Positions 34,452-40,220 of a stretch of 40,220 nucleotides of DNA are shown piece by piece. The notes below the pieces were generated by a model that saw nothing but the letters and a program-made list of their open reading frames with translations, was not told the DNA's origin and did no database searches. The DNA is from Micavibrio_B sp044238965 (GTDB taxonomy: Bacteria; Pseudomonadota; Alphaproteobacteria; Micavibrionales; Micavibrionaceae). Each line of letters starts with the position of its first letter. Position 1 is the first letter of the stretch. Location: positions 1-40,220 of the forward strand of contig JBIICJ010000006.1 in the NCBI GenBank assembly GCA_044238965.1, written 5' to 3'. A program made the translations under genes and the position numbers.

Positions 34452-34595
34452 GAATCAAATTCTAGCCCGCGAAAGCGCGCGCGCCAATAGGTAAATAAAA
34501 CCACTAGACCGAATCAATGAAACACATCATAATAAACGTAACTCTCCGCATAACTTTGGGGATAATCCTTCCAAGTATTTGATATCAAAACATAA

Positions 34596-35075
34596 ATGAT
34601 TAAAAATCGCCTCGTCCTTTTGGGCCTCAGTGTGATGCTGATGGTCTCATGTCACGTGCCGACCCCATCGGGCGATGATGGCGCACGTCCGATTTTAAGC
34701 CAATCCGAACTACCGAACACACATGGCGAATTCAAAGGCCTTCGTTCCAACCGTGATGAAAACGCAGTTGTTTGGCGCAATGTAACTGGCGCAGGAATAT
34801 CATCAACCACCCGCAATATGCCCGTCAATGCGGGCGACCAATTGCGCATTATCGTGTTCCGTGAACGTGATTTATCCAATTTATTTGTCGTCGCCGACGA
34901 TGGCACCATTGATTACCCGTTATTGGGGCGCATGGATGTTGCGGGGCTCACGCCTGCACAAATCGCGCATAAAATTCGGGAATCCTTGCGCGGTGATTAT
35001 TTAATCGCGCCACATGTGATGGCCGATCGCGTTGAATTTTGTGCACAATCGGTTGCAATGGGTGACCATTCATGA
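34596..35075 (+). CDS. Short polysaccharide-export (Wza-like) lipoprotein
   Basis: A 159-aa lipoprotein (signal ending MVSC, Cys19). Its C-terminal half is a Poly_export domain: MPVNAGDQLRIIVFRERDLS, then VADDGTIDYPLLGRMDVAGL and APHVMADRV. Full Wza proteins are about 350 aa or more, with SLBB domains and a C-terminal helix that forms the outer-membrane pore. Here the protein stops right after the first domain, so it cannot form that pore alone. It overlaps the next gene by 4 nt (ATGA), so the short form is built into the operon rather than a recent break. Confidence 0.8.
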   Translation: MIKNRLVLLGLSVMLMVSCHVPTPSGDDGARPILSQSELPNTHGEFKGLRSNRDENAVVWRNVTGAGISSTTRNMPVNAGDQLRIIVFRERDLSNLFVVADDGTIDYPLLGRMDVAGLTPAQIAHKIRESLRGDYLIAPHVMADRVEFCAQSVAMGDHS

Positions 35076-36835
35076 CGGGCACAACATCCGCACAAAAAAC
35101 GCAACATCCACAACACCCACAACACCCATGGGCGCATATTTTATGGCGTGACCGTTTAACAGTGTTGATGATGATGGTGGTAATGTTGTTAATCGCGCTG
35201 GGGCTGATTGCTTATTTACCGCGTGATTATGTGGCAACATCGATTATTACCGCATCTCCCACTGGCGCGCCAAACGCATCCGAAACCAATGTAAATTGGG
35301 GCATTGAGTCTGATTTTGTGCGATCCGATGCTGTGATGAATGATGTATATAATCAATTATCACCCGTACAATCAACAAAACAATTTCAAACATTTCGCCC
35401 GTTAAAATTACCACAACATATGCAACCCGCGCCCGCGGATGATGATAAAAATGTTGCACATGATTGGCAGGATAAATTATTTGTGTTTGTGCACAATGAC
35501 GCACAACAAAAACCATCGGGTTTGCGCCTTGAAGCGCGATCATCAAACCCTGCCGAGGCCGCGCAATTGGCGCATGTGGTTGCGGAATCATATATGCGCG
35601 CGCGGTCAGATATTGCTGCCAAAGACACCGCACAAAAAAATGGATGGATCCGCGCCGAATTGCTAAAAAAACGGAAATCATTGATCGAGGCGCAAGCGAT
35701 CTATACGCAATATTATCGTGAAAATGGGTTGATCTTATCGGCCGAAAAAGATGCCGCGACCGACCGCGCCATTTCAATTAATGAAGTCAAGGCAGAGATC
35801 GCGCAAAACGCCGTGCGTTATGGCCTCAAACACCCCATCATGATTGAATTAAATGCGCGTTTAACATCATTAGAAACGCAAATTGAAATGGACGGCGCAC
35901 AACCAACATTGGTGCAACAAACATTAGATCAATTGATGCAAGATGTACAAACCGCGCGCGGTGATTTGGATCAATTTATTAAACAAAATGGCGCGGGGTT
36001 ATCATCTGCGCCTGCGGCGCCCGATCGCATTTTGCTGCGTGCGGATAAAATTTCCATTCGCCCTGATCATCGTTTTGACCGCGCATTGATTGGTATTTTT
36101 GCCTTATGTGGGTTGTTGTCAGGCATGTGCGTTGTGGTGATGCGTCACCTTATCCGCCCGACATTACAATCATTTCATGATATCCCGCGCGATGTGGCAT
36201 CATTGCCCCGTATTGGTGTGTTGCACCCTGCCAAGGACAGTAAACACTTTACCGATAGCGCATCCATTATGGCGTTTAAGACCATGCGGCATGATTTACG
36301 CTTGCGGTTCAAAGAACCCAAATTGGTCGTGGTTACATCCGATGTTGATCATGTGACATCATTGCATGTGGGCTTGGGGCTTGCGCGCGCGGCGGCAAAG
36401 GCGGGTGAAAAATCAATTATTATTGAGGCCAATTGGCACCATGCCCATTTGCACCATATTGCGCCCAACCATAAAAACCGCACGTTAATTGACTATGTGG
36501 CGGGGTCGGCGTCATTGGAATCAATTCTCAATCGCGATGATCCATCAGGCACGCATATTTTATATGGCGGCGATATTCCCATGACGGCGGTTGATTTGTT
36601 GTCGGGTACAAAATTCTCAAATTTATTGCTCTCATTCCGTCAAATTTATGATCTGGTCATCTTAATTGCCCCGCCCGTAGCGCAAGGCGCAGATACCCGT
36701 ATTTTATCCCGTATGGCGGATTTAACGTTACTAACGATGGTGGCGGATGGGTCGCACCCCGCATCATTATCTGCTGCGGTTACAACGTTGAATGATGCTA
36801 AAATCACTGATATTGCGACATTATGGGTGGGATAA
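35072..36835 (+). CDS. Wzz / BY-kinase-like polysaccharide copolymerase with degenerate ATP site
   Basis: A 587-aa inner-membrane protein. A short QHPQHPQHP run precedes TM1 (about 27-49); a periplasmic Wzz domain with long coiled coil follows (ELLKKRKSLIEAQAIYTQYY); TM2 is about 338-362; then a cytosolic ATPase-like domain. In that domain all nucleotide motifs are lost. VVVTSDVDHVTSLH replaces the GxGKS/T Walker A, IIIEANWHHAH replaces the LLIDAD Walker A', and DLVILIAPPV lacks the Walker B aspartate. No C-terminal tyrosine cluster is seen. It is probably a chain-length or export scaffold, coupled to the short Wza-like lipoprotein. Confidence 0.85.
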   Translation: MTGTTSAQKTQHPQHPQHPWAHILWRDRLTVLMMMVVMLLIALGLIAYLPRDYVATSIITASPTGAPNASETNVNWGIESDFVRSDAVMNDVYNQLSPVQSTKQFQTFRPLKLPQHMQPAPADDDKNVAHDWQDKLFVFVHNDAQQKPSGLRLEARSSNPAEAAQLAHVVAESYMRARSDIAAKDTAQKNGWIRAELLKKRKSLIEAQAIYTQYYRENGLILSAEKDAATDRAISINEVKAEIAQNAVRYGLKHPIMIELNARLTSLETQIEMDGAQPTLVQQTLDQLMQDVQTARGDLDQFIKQNGAGLSSAPAAPDRILLRADKISIRPDHRFDRALIGIFALCGLLSGMCVVVMRHLIRPTLQSFHDIPRDVASLPRIGVLHPAKDSKHFTDSASIMAFKTMRHDLRLRFKEPKLVVVTSDVDHVTSLHVGLGLARAAAKAGEKSIIIEANWHHAHLHHIAPNHKNRTLIDYVAGSASLESILNRDDPSGTHILYGGDIPMTAVDLLSGTKFSNLLLSFRQIYDLVILIAPPVAQGADTRILSRMADLTLLTMVADGSHPASLSAAVTTLNDAKITDIATLWVG

Positions 36836-36868
36836 ATTGCTGCACACATGCTGCAGCATAAAACGTGA

Positions 36869-37456
36869 CTATCCCCGCGCTTTTAACGCGGCTTTGATCG
36901 TGCCATCATCCAAATAATCCAGCTCACCGCCCACAGGAACCCCCTGTGATAGACGGGTGATTTTTACATTTAACCCCGCCAAATGATCCATGACCACATG
37001 GCATGTGGCTTGCGCCTCAACGGTCGCGCTTAAGGCTAAAATGACTTCAGTGACATTGTGCTGTTTGATACGGGTGACTAAATGCGGAATGGTCAGGTTT
37101 TCAACGCGCACACCATCAACGGCGGATAAAATACCGCCCAATACGTGATAAAGCCCTTTGAATGTACGCGTGCGTTCAATCGCCCATAAATCAGCCACAT
37201 TGGCCACAACGCAAATGACATTGTGGTCACGCATATTGTCACGGCATATACCGCACGGGTCGCTGTGATCTAAATTGCCGCATTCGTTACAAGTTTCAAT
37301 TGTGTCAGATGCCTTGGTCAGACTGGCGATCAGGGGGCGCAAGGACGCGTCTTTGCGTTCAATCAAATGAAGCGCAATGCGGCGGGCGGAACGTGTGCCA
37401 AGCCCAGGAAGCGAGGAGAGGCGACGTACCAAATCATCAAGCGGTGAAATATGCAT
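36869..37456 (-). CDS. recR: Recombination protein RecR
   Basis: Clamp-like protein that works with RecF/RecO to load RecA at gapped DNA, 195 aa. The helix-hairpin-helix SSLPGLGTRSARRIALHL is at the N-terminus. The four-cysteine zinc finger (C56, C59, C68, C71) is CNECGNLDHSDPCGIC. The Toprim domain (ICVVANVADLWAIERTRTF) and the C-terminal TRLSQGVPVGGELDYLDDGT are intact. The dnaX and ybaB genes that often precede it are not in view. It follows lolA by 29 nt on the same strand. Confidence 0.96.
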   Translation of the reverse strand: MHISPLDDLVRRLSSLPGLGTRSARRIALHLIERKDASLRPLIASLTKASDTIETCNECGNLDHSDPCGICRDNMRDHNVICVVANVADLWAIERTRTFKGLYHVLGGILSAVDGVRVENLTIPHLVTRIKQHNVTEVILALSATVEAQATCHVVMDHLAGLNVKITRLSQGVPVGGELDYLDDGTIKAALKARG

Positions 37457-37485
37457 TTATATAAATAATTTCAATGGGTTGGGTA

Positions 37486-38103
37486 TTAGTTAAGCGAGCG
37501 CGGATTGGGGTCAATAAACCGAAATAACGAAGATGATAATTTAACATTACGTTTCAAATCCGACAATTCAATTTCGGTGATTGATCCCGTCGCATCTTTG
37601 ATACGCCATTTTTTCAATTCAAATGTGGGTTCTTCTTTAAACCCAAGAGTGAGAGAGCCAGAGGCGGGGCTTGCCGCCTGCACGACGGTCATTTGCAACA
37701 ACCCGCCACCACGTGAAATTTTGGTGACTTTCAAATCATCGCGTAATTTCAAATTCTTACGCAAAATGAAATCAGCCAATGTCTGTGAAATCGGGGCGTT
37801 TGATTGTTGTTTTAATTTTCCATCATAAAAGTAAATGAACAAACCATCCGCAACCACAAAATCGGCCAATGGTTTATCATATTGAAAGCGCAATTTGCCA
37901 GGACGCGAGAGGTAAAATGTCCCGCGCGTTTGAGATCCATCGGGGGCGGTTTGTAAGAACCGCGCCTGCGCGGTGGTTAGGTTTTTGAAATATTCTTCCG
38001 CCTTTGCGACCTCTGGGGTGATTTTTGGTGATTTTGATTGCGCAAACACATCTGTGATGGAAAAAGCACAGAGTAACAAAAATGCAAATATGATCTGTTT
38101 CAT
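37486..38103 (-). CDS. lolA: LolA-family outer-membrane lipoprotein carrier
   Basis: Periplasmic carrier that ferries lipoproteins from LolCDE to the outer membrane, 205 aa. The signal peptide (IIFAFLLLCAFSITDVFA, then QS) is followed by the half-barrel fold: TTAQARFLQTAPDGSQTRGTF, LSRPGKLRFQYDKP and DGLFIYFYDGKLKQ. The spacing matches alphaproteobacterial LolA, which is shorter in its loops than E. coli LolA. It precedes recR on the same strand. The region before its start holds the parS candidate. Confidence 0.88.
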   Translation of the reverse strand: MKQIIFAFLLLCAFSITDVFAQSKSPKITPEVAKAEEYFKNLTTAQARFLQTAPDGSQTRGTFYLSRPGKLRFQYDKPLADFVVADGLFIYFYDGKLKQQSNAPISQTLADFILRKNLKLRDDLKVTKISRGGGLLQMTVVQAASPASGSLTLGFKEEPTFELKKWRIKDATGSITEIELSDLKRNVKLSSSLFRFIDPNPRSLN

Positions 38104-38167
38104 CCATTATATGTAACCCAAAAATCAATCATATCAAACCATGAAATAACAGATATTATTATACATA

Positions 38168-38181
38168 ATTTCACGTGAAAT
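38168..38181. promoter_or_regulatory. Candidate parS (ParB-binding palindrome)
   Basis: ATTTCACGTGAAAT is a perfect 14-bp palindrome. Its central 12 bp TTTCACGTGAAA match the widely conserved parS consensus (TGTTTCACGTGAAACA). Only the flanking G-C pair is replaced by A-T. It is intergenic, about 6 kb downstream of parB, as expected of a chromosomal parS cluster. Confidence 0.7.
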
Positions 38182-38183
38182 CG

Positions 38184-38203
38184 AGGGAAGGGGGTAGGGG
38201 AGG
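38184..38203 (+). other. G-rich tract beside parS
   Basis: Runs of three, five, four and two G separated by AA, TA and A, with a further GGGG at 38214-38217. The spacing would allow a G-quadruplex on this strand. It begins 3 nt after the parS palindrome. The remaining part of the 284-nt spacer is AT-rich. Confidence 0.4.
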
Positions 38204-38383
38204 TAAGCGATATGGGGCGGCTGTAAATTTCGATAAAACTGCATACCAACGTAACCTATTGAAATATATAGATAATTTTATGAGAATTTTAGATATCATT
38301 TGCGTTAAGCCTAATATGGCAATTTGCAAATAAAATCAATACGTTAGCTTAGGGCGCATTAATCTTTGTTAACCAATTTTTGC

Positions 38384-38409
38384 TATAATGAAAGGAATGT
38401 TGTGGATAA
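38384..38409 (+). promoter_or_regulatory. Extended -10 element and DnaA box at the adhesin gene start
   Basis: TGC followed by TATAAT (38384-38389) forms an extended -10, without a good -35. It overlaps the first possible ATG (38388), so if it is used, translation starts further down, at ATG 38397 or TTG 38400, close to AAAGGA. A perfect DnaA box, TGTGGATAA, occupies 38401-38409. Confidence 0.4.
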
Positions 38410-40220
38410 GTTCAAACAAATATCGGTTGTTTGGGCGGCGCGCCTTGTGTACGGGCGCGGCGATTGCGGCTTTGTGTGTGGGAAGTGCGGATGCATTCGC
38501 GGGCCCAGATGGTGAAATTATTACAGGCGGAACCATTTCAATTTCGCGCATTGATGCGACAACAACGGTCATTAACCAATCATCTGATCGCGGTATTATT
38601 GATTGGCGCAATTTCGATGTGAATGCCAATGAACGCGTGCAATTTAATCAACCAACGGTTCAATCCATCACTGTTAACCGCGTAAAAAACAGCACAAAAA
38701 AATCTGAAATTAATGGTGAAATTAACGCCAATGGTAACGTTGTTATCTTAAACGAAAATGGCGTGATGTTTGGATCATCATCGCGCGTTGATGTGGGCGG
38801 ATTGGTCGCATCTACATCTGATTTGGCGGATGATAATGAATTTATGAATGGCGGCGCGGTGCGATTTAAACCAGGATCAAACCCCAATGCGATGATTGAA
38901 ACAAATGGATCGATCAATGTGCGCGATGCGGGTTTGGTTGGATTGGTTGCGCCCCATGTTGAAAATAATGGCGTGATTACGGCGCGTTTTGGCCGCGTGC
39001 ATATGGCGGCGGGTGATACAGCCACTGTTGATTTTGCGGGTGATGGCTTAATCCAATTGGATATTTCATCAACGAACACCAAACAAATTATCCGTCAAAA
39101 TGGATTAATATCTGCTGATGGCGGTTATGTGATGTTAACCGCATCCACCGCACGTGATGTGGTAAGCAGTTTGATTGAAGTGTCGGGCCATATCAGCGCG
39201 CGCAGTATTGGCAACAAAAAAGGTAATATCCGCATACATGCCGAAGGCAGTAATGCGGTAGCAGGAAATGTGGCAGCGAACAAAGGGAAGAAACAAGGCT
39301 TTAGCACTGTCATTATCAAAGATGCAACATTTGATGCAAGCGGCAGAAATGCTGGCGATCAAGGTGGATCAATTGAAGTAAGCGCGGATAAAATCACGCT
39401 CGCGTCCAGCACTCTTGATGTGTCGGGTGATGCGGGTGGTGGATCGATATTGATTGGCGGCGGTGCCTATGGATTGGGCAGTACACCGAGATCACTGATT
39501 ACCACTATCCATACTGATGTCCTTCTGACTGCTGATGCGATTACCGCGGGCAATGGCGGAACGATTGTCACATGGGCAGATCAATCAAACACAAGCGCGG
39601 GTAATTTTACGGCGCGCGGCGGTGCACTTGGCGGCAATGGCGGATTTATTGAGACTTCTGCAGTAGGCACCATGAATTTTGGAGCATTGCGGGTTGATGC
39701 GTCATCACCGCGCGGCAATGCTGGTCTTTGGTTAATTGACCCACAAGATTTAACGATTGATGCAACAGGGGCGGGCAACATTATCGCAGCATTGAATAGC
39801 GGTACCAGTGTAACGGCTACAACCAGCGCTTGTAATGCTAGTTATGGGGTATGCTCTGGCACTGTTGGCAATATTACCCTTTCATCAGCCATCACCAAAA
39901 CAGCGGGCGGAAACGCGACCCTCACCCTGAATGCTGATAACAATATTATTCTAAATGCTGCAATTTCCTCAACCGTTGGGCAATTGGCCGTGAACCTGAA
40001 TGCCACTGGCAATGTTTCAGGCAATACCAGCGGAAACATTAACACGAATGGCGGTTTGCTGACGGTAAACGCTGGATCAGGCAATGGAACACTTGCTGGT
40101 ATTATTTCTGGTACAGGTGGTTTGACAAAACTAGGGGCGGGCACGCTCACCTTAACGGGCGCGAATACCTATACGGGCACAACAACGGTGAGTGCGGGCA
40201 CGTTGCGTGCGGGCATTGCT
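38388..40220 (+). CDS. Filamentous haemagglutinin-type adhesin, 3'-truncated by the window
   Basis: An open frame of 611 codons continues past the window end. After a twin-arginine-like basic start and long signal segment (ALCTGAAIAALCVGSADAFA), residues of about 40-180 form the TPS/haemagglutinin activity domain (GEINANGNVVILNENGVMFG), the secretion signal read by a TpsB pore. Beta-helix repeats follow. LWLIDPQDLTIDA is typical of this class in alphaproteobacteria, and near the end GGLTKLGAGTLTLTGANTY starts an autotransporter-associated beta repeat. No TpsB gene is visible. The start codon is uncertain (38388 or 38397). The protein should be exported to the cell surface. Confidence 0.85.
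   Translation, partial: MKGMLWISSNKYRLFGRRALCTGAAIAALCVGSADAFAGPDGEIITGGTISISRIDATTTVINQSSDRGIIDWRNFDVNANERVQFNQPTVQSITVNRVKNSTKKSEINGEINANGNVVILNENGVMFGSSSRVDVGGLVASTSDLADDNEFMNGGAVRFKPGSNPNAMIETNGSINVRDAGLVGLVAPHVENNGVITARFGRVHMAAGDTATVDFAGDGLIQLDISSTNTKQIIRQNGLISADGGYVMLTASTARDVVSSLIEVSGHISARSIGNKKGNIRIHAEGSNAVAGNVAANKGKKQGFSTVIIKDATFDASGRNAGDQGGSIEVSADKITLASSTLDVSGDAGGGSILIGGGAYGLGSTPRSLITTIHTDVLLTADAITAGNGGTIVTWADQSNTSAGNFTARGGALGGNGGFIETSAVGTMNFGALRVDASSPRGNAGLWLIDPQDLTIDATGAGNIIAALNSGTSVTATTSACNASYGVCSGTVGNITLSSAITKTAGGNATLTLNADNNIILNAAISSTVGQLAVNLNATGNVSGNTSGNINTNGGLLTVNAGSGNGTLAGIISGTGGLTKLGAGTLTLTGANTYTGTTTVSAGTLRAGIA

Noticed and set aside
34596..35120. A frameshift splitting a full-length Wza gene
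   Set aside because: The sequence after 35075 begins the Wzz-like protein directly with an ATGA overlap, and no SLBB remnant appears in another frame.
37706..37719. CACGTGAAAT in lolA as another parS
   Set aside because: Only one half-site matches; the left half differs at most positions. Other CACGTG hexamers (2742, 13747, 32288, 34650) also lack TTT/AAA flanks on at least one side.
1..40220. tRNA or rRNA genes, CRISPR arrays, insertion sequences, prophage genes
   Set aside because: No T-loop-type or repeat-spacer pattern, transposase or phage structural gene was seen on reading both strands; a tRNA scan was not possible here.

Overview
The window looks like chromosomal DNA of a free-living alphaproteobacterium of moderate GC (roughly mid-40s percent by eye). 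The evidence is the block rho / mnmE / mnmG / rsmG / parA / parB / lptE / holA, a DUF3576 lipoprotein gene next to leuS, a pheA gene divergent from a membrane-anchored cytochrome c, and a DUF6489-type small gene in front of mnmE. The lineage is not certain. A Micavibrio- or Rhodospirillales-like bacterium would fit, but no marker here settles it.

Layout. (1) 1-6324: 3' end of a DUF3576 gene, leuS, an accessory gene coupled to the leuS stop codon, a phosphotransferase-fold kinase, pheA and a cytochrome c. (2) 6349-13736: a bidirectional terminator, pepA divergent from lptF-lptG, mlaA, a small gene, a DmdC-type acyl-CoA dehydrogenase and an SCP2 protein. (3) 13758-16888: a diguanylate cyclase with its own strong promoter, a thioesterase, an SCO copper chaperone, a lipoprotein and a small HNH protein. 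(4) 16889-17489: the largest gene-free stretch, with paired inverted repeats, degenerate DnaA boxes and a very AT-rich tract in front of rho. (5) 17490-19796: rho, then a compact promoter / small-RNA hairpin / Abi-family HEPN gene unit. (6) 19940-27660: a zinc-ribbon membrane protein, the DUF6489-type gene and mnmE, several hypotheticals, a GNAT enzyme, an Smr protein and a DUF2971 gene. (7) 27703-33804: mnmG, rsmG, parA, parB, lptE and holA, packed with 4-11 nt overlaps or short gaps. (8) 33822-38103: a hypothetical, a short polysaccharide-export lipoprotein with a Wzz/BY-kinase-like partner whose ATP motifs are lost, recR and lolA. (9) 38104-40220: an intergenic region with a 14-bp parS-type palindrome and a G-rich tract, then the 5' part of a large filamentous-haemagglutinin-type adhesin that runs off the window.

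How the genes fit together. Much of the window serves the cell envelope: LptF/LptG/LptE for LPS export, MlaA and LolA for lipids and lipoproteins, and Wza/Wzz-like proteins and an adhesin for the surface. A second theme is chromosome maintenance near the replication origin: ParAB, a parS candidate, DnaA boxes, HolA, RecR and an origin-like region before rho. Superimposed are accessory genes that are AT-richer and use AGA/AGG codons, inserted beside housekeeping genes: the gene after leuS, the Abi gene after rho, and the DUF2971 gene before mnmG. The most promising system is the small RNA plus Abi-HEPN unit at 18802-19796, which resembles an RNA-controlled abortive-infection module. I saw no rRNA or tRNA gene, CRISPR array or insertion sequence.
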